Assembly: GCF_002795825.1 (NCBI RefSeq)
Contig: NZ_CP018800.1
Coordinates: 1,426,001-1,490,000, forward strand
From: Mariprofundus ferrinatatus
GTDB lineage: Bacteria > Pseudomonadota > Zetaproteobacteria > Mariprofundales > Mariprofundaceae
DNA length: 64,000 nt
Direction of reading: 5' to 3'
Made by a program: the position numbers and the translations under genes. Below are positions 37,486-47,584 of this stretch, in pieces. A model generated the notes under the pieces. The model saw only the letters and a program-made list of their open reading frames with translations, did not search any database and was not told the DNA's origin. Numbering within the stretch: position 1 is the stretch's first letter; each line of letters starts with the position of its first letter.

Positions 37486-37891
37486 AGTCTGCCCCCCGGA
37501 TATCTGACGTTTATCTGGGATTACTGCTGCAAGTTCTCGGCCAACGGCCGGTTTGGAACAAACCCCTTTAATATCAATATATTACATTTTCCATGAAGGG
37601 TGGAGTTGTTTGCCGGGGGGAAAATATTTCCGTCCCTGCAGGGATCTTTTTTCCTGATGAATAGGCCCCCGAACTGGAAATAAGCAGACTCTCCATTGAA
37701 TGGCGAAAACCAACCGGCTCTGCTCCCCCTGTTTTACAGGTCACCGAAAAACCGTAAAAACAGCTGCATGCTTGGCAAGCAACATATCCCTGGAGTAATC
37801 TGCGAACAGCTGCTTGGGATCGAGGTTTAGGCTATGTCATTTATCTTTCTCCATACCTGCCATCTGGCACTGCGCCATCTTCGCTAAGGGA
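37486..37891. other. 406-base intergenic region, no gene recognised
   Basis: Between two divergent genes. It contains an inverted repeat CTGTTTTAC/GTAAAA-CAG (37729-37763) and the small palindrome TGCTTGGCAAGCA near 37769, which could be operators. Frames are short and show no protein similarity that I recognise. Confidence 0.5.
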
Positions 37892-38521
37892 ATGCATATC
37901 TTCTCAACAGAAGCACGCCTTGCTGAGCACTACAGCCGCGAGGATGGCCGCTACCTTATTGAGGTTCACCTGCGCGAGGCAAAGCGCCTTTTCAACTCTC
38001 TCGATCCTGCCCCTTTTATCGAAAAGGATCTGGATGCCGATGCCGAGAACTACATCCTCGACACAGCGAAGGACTTTCCGCTGGCCACGCCGCTGAAGCT
38101 GGTGATCTACCTGCCTGAAGATGAGTACGCCGGTCAGGATGCCGCTTCGATTCCCGAAGCCATTGAAAACTATTTCGGTTACCGCGCCCATCAGGCCGAT
38201 ATGAACCTGCGTTTCATCTTCTTGCAAGGGCGCACCTCACTGATGATCGGCCTGCTGTTTCTGTTCGGCTGCCTGTTTTTACGCGAATTGCTCTCTACGG
38301 CGCTGGATGCAGGGCTACTGCACGATATTGTTGAGGAGGGATTGATGATCTGTGGCTGGGTGGCGATGTGGCGTCCGATCCAGATCTACCTCTACGACTG
38401 GTGGCCGATTCGACGCCTGCACAACATTTATGAAAAGATCAGGGCCATGCCTATAGAGATTCGAAAGCAACCGAACAATTTGGTTCTCCCGATCATTTCA
38501 TCGCCGCGTGAGAGCAGGTAG
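37892..38521 (+). CDS. Hypothetical membrane protein (209 aa)
   Basis: The N-terminal 110 residues are soluble and charged, with LDADAENYI and LKLVIYLPEDE; two hydrophobic segments follow (about residues 112-135 and 140-165), then a basic tail. It resembles conserved hypothetical proteins of proteobacteria with no assigned role. The ATG at 37892 lies only two bases after AAGGG, so the start could be upstream near 37814 (TTG). Confidence in the gene is good, in the start low. Confidence 0.6.
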   Translation: MHIFSTEARLAEHYSREDGRYLIEVHLREAKRLFNSLDPAPFIEKDLDADAENYILDTAKDFPLATPLKLVIYLPEDEYAGQDAASIPEAIENYFGYRAHQADMNLRFIFLQGRTSLMIGLLFLFGCLFLRELLSTALDAGLLHDIVEEGLMICGWVAMWRPIQIYLYDWWPIRRLHNIYEKIRAMPIEIRKQPNNLVLPIISSPRESR

Positions 38522-38681
38522 CAATCAGCACAAGCGCCATCTGCCTGCAGTGCACCATTCAGGATGGCACCACCTCCCTCACCGATGGGGAGCAGAGCCC
38601 GGAGATCACACCGGCACACCGGAAGCCGACTGCCTGAAACCCTGCTATCATAAGCGTAATGAGAACGGATAGCCTGCAGCC

Positions 38682-39938
38682 ATGAACAGAATGCTCAAGG
38701 CACTATGCCTGCTTGTGCTGCTGCTGCCAGCGCCGCTGCTTTATGGCCAGGAGGGATCCCCCCCGATTGATCGCAGTGCTGCCGGAAAAGCTGATGTGGT
38801 GCTCTACTTCTTCTGGTCCGACGCATGCCCCCACTGCCTCGAGGCCAAGCCTGTCGTCGAGAAGCTGGCAGCAAGCCATCCATGGCTTGCGCTGCAGTCG
38901 ATGAACCTGCGCGGCAACCCTGCACATCAGCAACGCTACCAGCAGATGGCCGCCCCCTTCGGCGAGAAAAAAGGTGCCGTACCTGCCTTCTTCTTCTGTG
39001 GCGAGATGGTTGTCGGCTTCGACAGGGAGGCGACGACCGGCACCTACCTGCGCGATAAACTGAGCGCCTGCCACAGCGCGCTTGCGGCGGGCAGAGCCCC
39101 CGAGCAGCAGCAGATGGCGACGACGGCCACCGACATTGAGCTGGAAGGGATGTCGCTGCCGGTTATCACCCTGATGCTGGCCGGACTGGATGCCTTCAAC
39201 CCCTGCGCCTTCTTTGTGTTGCTGTTGCTGCTGAGCCTGCTGGTGCATGCACGCAATCAGCGCCTGATGCTGCTGATCGGCACGGTATTCGTATTCTTCT
39301 CCGGCCTGATCTATTTCCTCTTCATGGCCGCATGGCTCAATATCTTCCTGCTCTTCGGGCAGATGCGCTGGATCACGCTCACCGCCGGCCTGATCGCCAT
39401 CGCCATGGCCCTCTTCAATATCAAGGATTACCTGTTTGCCGGAGCCGGCCCTTCGCTCTCGATCTCAGATGCGGCCAAGCCGGCGCTGTTTGAGCGCATG
39501 CGCAGGCTGATACAGGCAAGGAGCCTTGCAGCAACGCTGCTGGGCACCATCGTGCTGGCCATCGCGGCCAACAGCTACGAGCTGCTCTGCACCTCCGGCC
39601 TGCCGCTCATCTACACCCGCACGCTGACGCTGGCAGAACTGCCGACAAGCACATACTACCTCTATCTGGTGGCCTATAATGTTATCTACGTCCTGCCGCT
39701 GCTGCTCATCGTGCTGCTGTTCGTGCGCACGATGGGGAGCCGCAAACTGCAGCCCAGGGAGGGGCGTCTGCTCAAGCTGCTCTCCGGCCTGATGATGCTG
39801 GGGCTGGGACTGCTGCTGACGCTGGCACCGGAATATCTGAGCCGGGTCTCCGTTGCGATCGGCACCATCCTCACCGCCGTTGCCATTACCCTGCTGGCGG
39901 CAGTGGCCGAAAGGCGGAGAAAGAACAACGCTGCATAG
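38682..39938 (+). CDS. Thioredoxin-like and CcdA/DsbD-type membrane protein
   Basis: A Sec signal peptide (1-22) precedes a thioredoxin-like domain with SDACPHC near residue 49 (the CXXC pair), then eight or so hydrophobic segments from residue 160. Membrane cysteines in NPCAFF and ELLCTSG are placed as in CcdA/DsbD electron carriers. It should move reducing power across the inner membrane to a periplasmic dithiol. Unlike DsbD, the thioredoxin domain is at the N-terminus. The neighbours give no substrate clue. Confidence 0.75.
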   Translation: MNRMLKALCLLVLLLPAPLLYGQEGSPPIDRSAAGKADVVLYFFWSDACPHCLEAKPVVEKLAASHPWLALQSMNLRGNPAHQQRYQQMAAPFGEKKGAVPAFFFCGEMVVGFDREATTGTYLRDKLSACHSALAAGRAPEQQQMATTATDIELEGMSLPVITLMLAGLDAFNPCAFFVLLLLLSLLVHARNQRLMLLIGTVFVFFSGLIYFLFMAAWLNIFLLFGQMRWITLTAGLIAIAMALFNIKDYLFAGAGPSLSISDAAKPALFERMRRLIQARSLAATLLGTIVLAIAANSYELLCTSGLPLIYTRTLTLAELPTSTYYLYLVAYNVIYVLPLLLIVLLFVRTMGSRKLQPREGRLLKLLSGLMMLGLGLLLTLAPEYLSRVSVAIGTILTAVAITLLAAVAERRRKNNAA

Positions 39939-40069
39939 CTGCGCAAGGCGCATTGCACCCCCGCCACTTCGCCTTTTACGGCTCGGTGACCCGCGAACTC
40001 AACGGTCTCCACATCGGGTACGGCGCTCCGCTGCAGATTTTCCCCGACCGAACCGATGCGCGAAATAGA

Positions 40070-40096
40070 AAAGCCCGCTGCTTTCGCAGAAGGCTT
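40070..40096 (-). terminator. Possible terminator of psd
   Basis: A GC-rich hairpin (AAGCCCGCTGC and GCAGAAGGCTT around TTTC) lies about 50 bases after the psd stop. It resembles the one at 44472 and could serve either strand. The 205-base stretch from 39939 to 40143 otherwise holds no gene that I recognise. Confidence 0.4.
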
Positions 40097-40143
40097 GGCG
40101 GTATGAACTATTGTGTCCGTGTAACTGGCTCTCAACGCCCTGA

Positions 40144-41064
40144 TCAGTAGGTCTCTGCAACGACATCGCCAAGCTGGATATAGGTCTCTACACCTGCCTT
40201 GGTATTGGTCAGGATATCATCGGAAGGCACCCACCGTCCCTTCTCTCCGCATAGCACCACGGTGCTGCCGCCGAAGAGGAAGTAGCCTTTTTCATCACCC
40301 TTCTTGAACGCTTTCGATTCATCAAAGGATTGCACGATTTTTCCCACACAGGTGGCCCCCACCTCGATGTAGGCGAGCTTGCCGAAATGTTCGGTCTCAA
40401 GGATTGCGACCCGGCGTTCATTCTTGATGAAGATATCATGCCTGTATCTCAGCGCCAGCGGATTGACCGAATGCAGATCGCCGGGAACGGAGAATGCTTT
40501 CAGAGTTTTGCCATCATCGGGATAGTGGTAGCGGTGATAATCGACCGGGCAGAGCCGTGCGATCATCAGCGGGCCGCCGATAAAGTCTTCGGCCAGTGCA
40601 TGATCACCGATCAGGTCAACCGCGCGCAGCATCGCTCCCTTCACCGGGACCGTGAGTTCATCGTGCATGGCCGCATGGCCGAAGTAGCGCGCTTCGGCAA
40701 ATGCACCCATTTCGTGATCATTGGGGGTAAAGGCTCTCTCTCCCTCCCTGAACGCCCGGATAAAGAACTCATTGAATGACCGGTAGGATGCCTCGATCGG
40801 CTTGTCGGCGAACGATCCCTTCTCGAATTGATCGATCCGGATGTTGAAGGCCTTGATAAAGGGGGCAACCTTCCCGGCCGAGCTCAGGCTATCCTGGGAC
40901 TTGCCGTATATCTGGCTGAGCAGTTTACTGGCAATAACGGGGCCGAGCAGCCGCCCGATCGGATTGCCGTAGGCGAACTTCACCATGCCGTCGCCATAGA
41001 CCTTCTCGATCTCCATCGCGTTCCGGTAACGGTTGAATACCTGAATCTCAAAACCCTGGCTCAT
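40144..41064 (-). CDS. psd: Phosphatidylserine decarboxylase proenzyme
   Basis: Psd makes phosphatidylethanolamine in the inner membrane. It is translated as a proenzyme and cleaved at a serine to form a pyruvoyl group; FLFGGST near residue 268 is that site (GGST in place of the usual LGST). Motifs YHRYHYPDDG and MIARLCPVDYHRYH are family hallmarks, and the FNRYRNAMEIEKV start is of the type II (eukaryote-like) subgroup. The ATG at 41064 is chosen over a TTG at 41100. The upstream MYG1 stop is 22 bases before the start. Confidence 0.9.
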   Translation of the reverse strand: MSQGFEIQVFNRYRNAMEIEKVYGDGMVKFAYGNPIGRLLGPVIASKLLSQIYGKSQDSLSSAGKVAPFIKAFNIRIDQFEKGSFADKPIEASYRSFNEFFIRAFREGERAFTPNDHEMGAFAEARYFGHAAMHDELTVPVKGAMLRAVDLIGDHALAEDFIGGPLMIARLCPVDYHRYHYPDDGKTLKAFSVPGDLHSVNPLALRYRHDIFIKNERRVAILETEHFGKLAYIEVGATCVGKIVQSFDESKAFKKGDEKGYFLFGGSTVVLCGEKGRWVPSDDILTNTKAGVETYIQLGDVVAETY

Positions 41065-41086
41065 GCTGGGGAACCCTGCTCCTCTT

Positions 41087-41959
41087 TTACGCTGCTTCAA
41101 GGGCCATATTGGCCATCTTCATGGTGCTTTCAAATGATACCGCACCTGCAATAAAGAGGCCATTATGGCAGAACATGGCATCATCGATACCGGTCATCTT
41201 CTGCAGCTCGGCGCCGGATAGCCCTGCCCATGCCGCAGGCAGCGGCTTCCTGTTTTCAAATGAGCCGTGCTCAACCGGTACGGTCTGGATGCGCCACTCG
41301 CCGGTCTGGGACGGGTAAAGCACATAGAGCGCCTCTTCAGAAAGATTCCGAACAGTGCGTTTCCACGGGGTGTATTGTTCCAAAATGATCACGCGAGGAT
41401 CGGCTGCTTGCTCGATCGCTTTCGCCACAATGGCTTTGGCACTGATGCCGCCGTTCGCGGCCGCAATAAAGCGCGTTAACACGCGTGCGGCAAAATCGAC
41501 CGCTTCGTTAAATGCATCATCAAAGCGGGGCTCTTCCTGCCAGGTGGGGTTAAACATGCCGATGGCATGGCTGAGACTGATGCCCTGCTGGACCCCTTCC
41601 ACATGTCCGCAGTCGATGGCATCAATCGTGGAGACCAGTCCTGCATCCACACCATCCGCTACCTCCTGATTACCGTGGCAAAGCTCCAGCCCATACTTCT
41701 GCCAGATCAGGCCGAATGAGGAGTAGGGAATGCCATTTTCACGCTCCCCTGCTCCACCTCGCTGATGATGATCGAAACGGTCTCGCTCCGGATCATATTC
41801 AAGACCCACATCGATCGCGATATCGGCCTTGGCGATCAGCTCCGGGTCGCGTGTGCGGATCAGCGTAAAGGATGGAAGAAGGCTCCTGAACAGTGCGACA
41901 CTGAATACATCATCAGCATGAAAATTGCCGTTGTGCGTTACGATTGTTTTATCAGTCAT
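41087..41959 (-). CDS. MYG1 family exonuclease (UPF0160)
   Basis: A 290-residue protein of the MYG1/GAMM1 family, related to DHH phosphoesterases; eukaryotic MYG1 is a 3'-5' RNA exonuclease. VTHNGNFHADDVFSVAL at the start, RFDHHQRG near residue 62 (the DHH-type metal motif) and GLVSTIDAIDCG are seen. It is probably co-transcribed with psd. Bacterial function is not established. Confidence 0.86.
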   Translation of the reverse strand: MTDKTIVTHNGNFHADDVFSVALFRSLLPSFTLIRTRDPELIAKADIAIDVGLEYDPERDRFDHHQRGGAGERENGIPYSSFGLIWQKYGLELCHGNQEVADGVDAGLVSTIDAIDCGHVEGVQQGISLSHAIGMFNPTWQEEPRFDDAFNEAVDFAARVLTRFIAAANGGISAKAIVAKAIEQAADPRVIILEQYTPWKRTVRNLSEEALYVLYPSQTGEWRIQTVPVEHGSFENRKPLPAAWAGLSGAELQKMTGIDDAMFCHNGLFIAGAVSFESTMKMANMALEAA

Positions 41960-42155
41960 TGATTGGGTACCGTTGAAAAGAAGATCGGATCATTCGAATA
42001 ATCCGGCGGCACCCTACCCGTTTCTGAATCTTTTTCCTGCCCGGCTTACGTGAAAGCTGATTGTCCCCTCATCCTGTGCACAAAAAGGCTAGCCTCCCCA
42101 TTGACCTTGCATATGATGTGCAAACAGCATGAAAGGAATGTAACCCATACGATTG

Positions 42156-44321
42156 ATGAATAAGACCAGAGAACAGCACAATCTCACCTCGCAATATTCT
42201 ATCCCGGAATATATCGACATGCTCGTCAATCATTCAGCGCATCTTTATCAAAGTTCACCCCTGCTGGAAAAGGCATGCCACTATGTCTGGGGAGCACAGG
42301 ATGTTGCATCTGAACTGCCCAGCAGCCTCGATGTGGCGATACTGCTCAGCCATTTAAGCGCTGATGAGACAACGATTATTGTATGCCTGCTCAGTGACAG
42401 CCGCCTGCGTAGCCCGGAATTTCACAAGGTGATTCAACGTGAGTTCTCTGACGAAATACTTCAGATGGTCAGAAGCCTCGAAAAGCTTCATGAATTCAGA
42501 GCCGGCAAATCGGATGGGCATGAACAGTCTGAGCGCTTGAGAAGAATGTTGCTGGCCATGGTTGATGATGTGCGCGTGGTGCTCATCAAACTGGCCTACC
42601 GGGTGCAGCGGCTCAGGGAGCTGGCAAAAGCAGATACAGAGACACAAAAAGCGGTCGCATCTGAATCACTTGAAATCTTTTCACCCATTGCCAACAGACT
42701 CGGTATCGGCCAACTGAAGTGGGAGCTCGAAGATCTCTCCTTTCGCTATCTGCAACCGGAAACCTATAAGCGCATTGCAACACTGCTTGAGGAGAAAAGA
42801 GCAGGTCGTGAGTCCTATATCCGACAGGTGGTTACAGAGATTGATACGCTGCTGAAGAGTTCTGACATTGAGGCCAGGGTTTATGGCAGGCCAAAGCATA
42901 TCTACAGTATCTGGTCAAAGATGACGCATAAGAACAAACAGTTTTCAGAGCTGTTTGATGTGCTGGCCATCAGGGTCACGGTGGAGTCCATCGCAGCGTG
43001 TTATACCGCGCTCGGGCTGATCCATGGCCGCTGGCACTATATCGCCAACGAGTTTGATGATTATATCGCCAACACCAAAGCCAATGGCTACCAAAGCCTG
43101 CACACGGCCGTTTACGGACCGGAAGGGAAACCTGTCGAAATTCAGATCAGAACCAGAGCGATGCACGAATTCGCAGAATTTGGTGTCGCGGCACACTGGC
43201 GCTATAAAGAGCGCACCGAACAGGATGAGGTACTGGAAAAAACCATTCACTCGATCAGACGACTGCTGGAAACACCTGAAAACAGTGATGAGGAGTTTCT
43301 TGCCAGCTTTAAGACAGAGCTCTTCTCGGATCGTGTCTTTGTGTTAAGCCCGGAAGGTAAAATCATTGACCTGCCGCAGGGTGCCACCCCGCTTGATTTC
43401 GCCTACGCGATCCACACAGAGGTCGGTCACAGATGTCGCGGCGCCAAGGTGAACGGTCATATCGTACCGCTGACCACGCAGCTTCAGAATGGTGAACAGG
43501 TTGAAATTCTGACCACCAATCACGCCAGCCCCAGCCGCGACTGGCTCAATCCCAACCTGGGTTACATCACCGGCAGCCGGGCTCGCTCGAAAATCAAGGC
43601 GTGGTTCCGGCAACAGGATTACGAGCAGAACGTGATCGATGGCAAAACCGCCATCGATCGCGAGCTCAAACGCATGCACATCTCCAATCCCGATACACAG
43701 AAACTGCTCGCCCATTTCAGGGTGAACAGTGAAAAAGAGTGGCACGCCAAGGTCGGACGCGGCGATATCACAGTCCGTCAGCTCACCTCCGCCCTGAATC
43801 AGATCTATTTTGATGATCCGGCTCAATCACTACCTCAGAAACCGAGACCGAAACAGACAGGCTCGCATGATCAAGCGATCCACGTGTGCGGAGTCGGCAA
43901 CCTGCTTACCTATATGGCCAACTGCTGCAGGCCCGTTCCCGGAGATGAGATTATCGGCTTCATCACACGCGGCAAAGGGGTCTCGGTTCACAGGCGGGAT
44001 TGCATCAACATCCTCAACCTCGAAGAGGAAAAGCAGAAACGCTTGATCTCTGTCGAGTGGGCGGATCATGAATATCAGACCTTTGCTATCACCCTGGCAA
44101 TCGAGGCCATTGATCGCACGGGCCTGTTAAAAGACATCACAAGCATCCTTTCCGATCTGAAGGTAAACGTAGTCGCTGTTCAGACCCTCTCCAACAGAGA
44201 TACGCAAACGGCAGATATGCAGATCATGATGGAGATCGAAGATCTGGAACAGCTGCAGAAGGTCTCCGATAAAATCCGGCAGTTACCGAATGTGCTGAAG
44301 GTGTATCGCCAGCGCGCATAA
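42156..44321 (+). CDS. relA: (p)ppGpp synthetase RelA
   Basis: RelA makes (p)ppGpp when the ribosome senses uncharged tRNA. Domains in order: a degenerate HD hydrolase domain (1-190), where the HD pair is lost (LLSDSR), the synthetase (about 230-360, PKHIYSIWSKM and FDDYIANTKANGYQSLHTAV), TGS (about 395-455) and an ACT domain at the C-terminus. The missing HD residues argue for a synthase-only RelA, so a SpoT hydrolase should lie elsewhere. The start at 42156 is chosen over a TTG one codon up. AAGGAA is 18 bases away, so the start is uncertain. Confidence 0.9.
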   Translation: MNKTREQHNLTSQYSIPEYIDMLVNHSAHLYQSSPLLEKACHYVWGAQDVASELPSSLDVAILLSHLSADETTIIVCLLSDSRLRSPEFHKVIQREFSDEILQMVRSLEKLHEFRAGKSDGHEQSERLRRMLLAMVDDVRVVLIKLAYRVQRLRELAKADTETQKAVASESLEIFSPIANRLGIGQLKWELEDLSFRYLQPETYKRIATLLEEKRAGRESYIRQVVTEIDTLLKSSDIEARVYGRPKHIYSIWSKMTHKNKQFSELFDVLAIRVTVESIAACYTALGLIHGRWHYIANEFDDYIANTKANGYQSLHTAVYGPEGKPVEIQIRTRAMHEFAEFGVAAHWRYKERTEQDEVLEKTIHSIRRLLETPENSDEEFLASFKTELFSDRVFVLSPEGKIIDLPQGATPLDFAYAIHTEVGHRCRGAKVNGHIVPLTTQLQNGEQVEILTTNHASPSRDWLNPNLGYITGSRARSKIKAWFRQQDYEQNVIDGKTAIDRELKRMHISNPDTQKLLAHFRVNSEKEWHAKVGRGDITVRQLTSALNQIYFDDPAQSLPQKPRPKQTGSHDQAIHVCGVGNLLTYMANCCRPVPGDEIIGFITRGKGVSVHRRDCINILNLEEEKQKRLISVEWADHEYQTFAITLAIEAIDRTGLLKDITSILSDLKVNVVAVQTLSNRDTQTADMQIMMEIEDLEQLQKVSDKIRQLPNVLKVYRQRA

Positions 44322-44322
44322 G

Positions 44323-44472
44323 CCTTCGAAAAGACTGGTACCGCTGCTCGCGGAGTATGCCCCGCCATCCACCTCGATCTCGGCGCTCTACCCCTCCCGC
44401 CAGCACCTCTCACGCAAGGTGAAGCTGCTGGTCGATTTCCTGTCGGAGAATCTGCCGCTCTATATCAAGTAA
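44323..44472 (+). pseudogene. C-terminal remnant of a LysR-type regulator
   Basis: The frame ending at the TAA at 44470-44472 reads RLVPLLAEYAPPSTSISALY, then PSRQHLSRKVKLLVDFLSEN and LPLYIK. This matches the characteristic last 45 residues of LysR-family effector domains (LVPVLADY, then YPxxRHLSxKVRxFVDFL). No start codon or DNA-binding half is present: the fragment follows the relA stop directly. I read it as debris of a deleted or replaced regulator gene. Confidence 0.75.
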
Positions 44473-44499
44473 AAGCCCCCTGCTTTCGCAGAGGGCTTT
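44472..44499. terminator. Hairpin terminator between relA/LysR remnant and ilvD
   Basis: AAAGCCCCCTGC and GCAGAGGGCTTT pair around the loop TTTC with one mismatch. It starts at the remnant stop codon and lies 22 bases after the ilvD stop on the other strand, so it can serve both convergent transcripts. Confidence 0.7.
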
Positions 44500-44521
44500 G
44501 AGTTGTCGAAGTAAGGTTGGA

Positions 44522-46369
44522 TTACTTCAGCTGGTCGAGATCGCGGACAGCGCCCTTGTCGGCAGAGGTAGTCAGCGCTGCGTAGGCTTGCAGCGCCTTG
44601 GAGACGACACGCTCACGATTCACAGGCTTCCAGGCTGCAGTGCCCTTGGCTTCCATCGCCGCGCGGCGGCTGGCCAGCTCTTCGTCGGAGACGAGCAGGT
44701 TGATCGAGCGGGCCGGGATATCGATGGCGATCTTGTCATTCTCCTGCACCAGACCAATGGCACCGCCCTCGGCCGCTTCAGGCGACGCGTGGCCGATGGA
44801 GAGGCCGGAGGTGCCGCCGGAAAAGCGACCGTCGGTCAAGAGAGCGCAGGACTTACCCAGCCCCTTCGACTTCAGATAGGAGGTCGGGTAGAGCATCTCC
44901 TGCATGCCGGGGCCACCCTTCGGCCCTTCGTAGCGGATGATGACGATATCGCCTGCAGCGACCTTATCATTGAGAATGCCGTTGACCGCATCCTCCTGGC
45001 TTTCGAATACGCGTGCGGTACCGGTGAACTGCCAGATCGACTCGTCCACGCCTGCGGTTTTCACGATGCAGCCACGCTCGGCAATGTTACCGAACAGAAC
45101 CGCTAATCCCCCCTCCTTCGAGTAGGCGTGCTCATAATCGCGGATGCAGCCGGATGCACGATCATCATCGAGGCTCTTGTAACGCTCGCTCTGGATAAAC
45201 GCCTCCTGGGTCGGGATGCCGCCCGGTGACGCCCTGTAGAGGTGGCGCGCCTCCTCATTGGCCGGATTCATCACATCCCATCCATCCAGCGCATTGCCAA
45301 GGGTTGTGGCGTGCACGGTCGGCACGTGACGATGGATCAGATTGGCACGATCCAGCTCGGCGAGGATGCCGACCACGCCGCCGGCGCGGTGCACATCCTC
45401 CATATGGTAGGCCTGAGTGGCTGGTGCAACCTTGCAGAGGTTCGGCACCTTGCGGGAGAGCCGGTCGATATCGGCCATGGTGAAGGCAACCCCCGCCTCC
45501 TGCGCACAGGCGAGCAGGTGAAGCACGGTATTCGATGAGCCGCCCATGGCGATATCGAGCGCCATTGCATTCTCGAACGCCTCGAAGGTGGCCACAGAAC
45601 GCGGTAAAACGCTCGCATCCTCTTTCTCATACCAGCGTTTGGCATTCTCGACGATCAGGCGACCGGCCTTGAGGAAAAGTTCGCGACGATCGCCGTGCGT
45701 GGCAACCAGCGAACCGTTGCCGGGCAGGGCCAGGCCGAGCGCCTCGGCAAGGCAGTTCATCGAGTTGGCAGTGAACATGCCGGAACAGGAGCCGCAGGTC
45801 GGGCATGCCGAGCGCTCGACCGCCTCGACATCGGCATCGGTCTCATCGGGGCTTGCCGCCATCACCATGGCATCGACGAGGTCGAGATGCAGTTCACGGT
45901 TGTTCAGCGTGATCTTGCCGGCCTCCATCGGGCCGCCGGAGACGAATACGGCCGGGATATTCAGGCGCAGCGCCGCCATCAGCATGCCCGGCGTGATCTT
46001 GTCGCAGTTGGAGATGCAGACCATGGCATCGGCGGTATGGGCGTTGCACATGTACTCGACGGAGTCAGCGATCAGGTCGCGGCTGGGCAGCGAGTAGAGC
46101 ATGCCGCCGTGACCCATGGCGATACCGTCATCGATGGCGATGGTGTTGAACTCCTTGGCGACTCCGCCGGCCGCCTCGATCTCGCGCGCCACCATCTGGC
46201 CGATATCCTTCAGATGCACATGACCCGGTACGAACTGGGTGAATGAGTTGACCACGGCGATGATCGGCTTCTCGAAATCACCATCCTTCATGCCGGTGGC
46301 GCGCCAGAGCGAGCGGGCACCGGCCATATTGCGGCCCTGGGTGGATGTGCGTGAACGGTAAACAGGCAT
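44522..46369 (-). CDS. ilvD: Dihydroxy-acid dehydratase
   Basis: IlvD dehydrates dihydroxy acids in valine, leucine and isoleucine synthesis. The 615 residues match the E. coli-type enzyme (616). Cluster cysteines are in SNCDKITPG near residue 118-126 and [16 protein letters not shown] near 193-207, and [14 protein letters not shown] near 520 is the conserved C-terminal motif. No other ilv gene lies nearby. Confidence 0.96.
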   Translation of the reverse strand: MPVYRSRTSTQGRNMAGARSLWRATGMKDGDFEKPIIAVVNSFTQFVPGHVHLKDIGQMVAREIEAAGGVAKEFNTIAIDDGIAMGHGGMLYSLPSRDLIADSVEYMCNAHTADAMVCISNCDKITPGMLMAALRLNIPAVFVSGGPMEAGKITLNNRELHLDLVDAMVMAASPDETDADVEAVERSACPTCGSCSGMFTANSMNCLAEALGLALPGNGSLVATHGDRRELFLKAGRLIVENAKRWYEKEDASVLPRSVATFEAFENAMALDIAMGGSSNTVLHLLACAQEAGVAFTMADIDRLSRKVPNLCKVAPATQAYHMEDVHRAGGVVGILAELDRANLIHRHVPTVHATTLGNALDGWDVMNPANEEARHLYRASPGGIPTQEAFIQSERYKSLDDDRASGCIRDYEHAYSKEGGLAVLFGNIAERGCIVKTAGVDESIWQFTGTARVFESQEDAVNGILNDKVAAGDIVIIRYEGPKGGPGMQEMLYPTSYLKSKGLGKSCALLTDGRFSGGTSGLSIGHASPEAAEGGAIGLVQENDKIAIDIPARSINLLVSDEELASRRAAMEAKGTAAWKPVNRERVVSKALQAYAALTTSADKGAVRDLDQLK

Positions 46370-46495
46370 GGAACTCTCCGAAGTTGATGTAGGCGAAGCG
46401 TAACCGCAGGCAGCATGCGATGCACGTGCATCTGTTATTCCTGATTTCCGAGCAGAATATTTGACATCGCCACATTGCGGTCGGACACTTTGCCA

Positions 46496-47584
46496 ATGAC
46501 GACACAGGCGCTGCTATCGCAGCTATACGACACCCCTGAAACAGACATTATCGAGCAGATCAGAAGCCTCAAATCCGAACTGGGCGACAAGGTGCTGATC
46601 CTCGGCCACCACTACCAGCGCGAAGAGGTGTTCGCCTTTGCCGATGTGACAGGCGACTCGCTGAAGCTGGCGCAGAAGGCGGCTGAAACCTCCGCCCCCT
46701 ACATCATCTTCTGCGGCGTTCACTTCATGGCCGAAACCGCCGATATCCTCACCGGCGATGATCAGGCGGTGATCCTGCCCGATCTGGCTGCCGGCTGCTC
46801 GATGGCCGACATGGCCGATGATGAGCAGGTGAACCGCTGCTGGCGTGAGCTCTCCGAAGTGATCAATCCGGATGAGTGCGTTACTCCGGTCACCTACATC
46901 AACTCCACCGCCTCATTGAAGGCGTTCTGCGGTGAGCATGGCGGCATCGTCTGCACCTCCGGCAATGCGCGCCGCATCCTTGAGTGGAGCTGGGGCAACC
47001 GCGAAAAGATTCTCTTCTTCCCCGACCAGCATCTGGGCGAGAACACGGCGCTGGCGATGGGTATCCCCGACGCCGAGATGATCATCTGGGATCCGGCGCT
47101 GCCGCTGGGCGGCAACACCCCTGAAGCGATCGAAAAGGCGAAACTGATCCTCTGGAAGGGGTTCTGCTCGGTGCACCAGCTCTTCAAGCCTGAGCATTCC
47201 GACACCATGCGCAAAAACCATCCCGGCATCGAGATCCTCGCCCACCCCGAGTGCTCGCGCGAGGTGTGCGAAACGGCCGATTTTGTCGGCTCCACCGAGA
47301 TGATCATCCGGCATGTCTCCGAAGCCCCGAGCGGCACCAGCTTTGCCATCGCCACCGAGCTGAATCTCGTCAACCGCCTGCGGCTGCAGTTCCCGGACAA
47401 ACCGGTCTGGTTCCTCTCGCCGATGGTCTGCATGTGTTCGACGATGTTCCGCACCGATCCGCAACACCTCTGTGCAGCCCTCACCTCGATCAGGGATGGT
47501 GATATCACGCATCAGATCACAGTGCCTGCACAACAGAAACGCTGGGCCAAACTCTCGCTCGAAAGGATGTTGAACCTTGGTTAA
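46496..47584 (+). CDS. nadA: Quinolinate synthase
   Basis: NadA condenses iminoaspartate with dihydroxyacetone phosphate to form quinolinate for NAD synthesis; it needs one [4Fe-4S] cluster. [20 protein letters not shown] near residue 36, CSMADMA near 102, [18 protein letters not shown] and [12 protein letters not shown] near the end are seen. The ATG at 46496 is the likely start; no clear ribosome site is visible. The stop overlaps the OmpA-like gene by eight bases. Confidence 0.94.
   Translation: MTTQALLSQLYDTPETDIIEQIRSLKSELGDKVLILGHHYQREEVFAFADVTGDSLKLAQKAAETSAPYIIFCGVHFMAETADILTGDDQAVILPDLAAGCSMADMADDEQVNRCWRELSEVINPDECVTPVTYINSTASLKAFCGEHGGIVCTSGNARRILEWSWGNREKILFFPDQHLGENTALAMGIPDAEMIIWDPALPLGGNTPEAIEKAKLILWKGFCSVHQLFKPEHSDTMRKNHPGIEILAHPECSREVCETADFVGSTEMIIRHVSEAPSGTSFAIATELNLVNRLRLQFPDKPVWFLSPMVCMCSTMFRTDPQHLCAALTSIRDGDITHQITVPAQQKRWAKLSLERMLNLG

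Noticed and set aside
38522-38640. A frame with CLQCTIQDG reminiscent of a zinc ribbon between two genes
   Set aside because: It has no start codon and only about 35 residues; too short to support a pseudogene claim.
39953-40150. A 65-codon open frame after the thioredoxin/DsbD-like gene
   Set aside because: No ribosome site, no recognised family, and a hairpin runs through it.
46419-46432. A perfect palindrome GATGCACGTGCATC between ilvD and nadA
   Set aside because: About four 14-base palindromes are expected by chance in 64 kb. It stays a weak operator candidate only.
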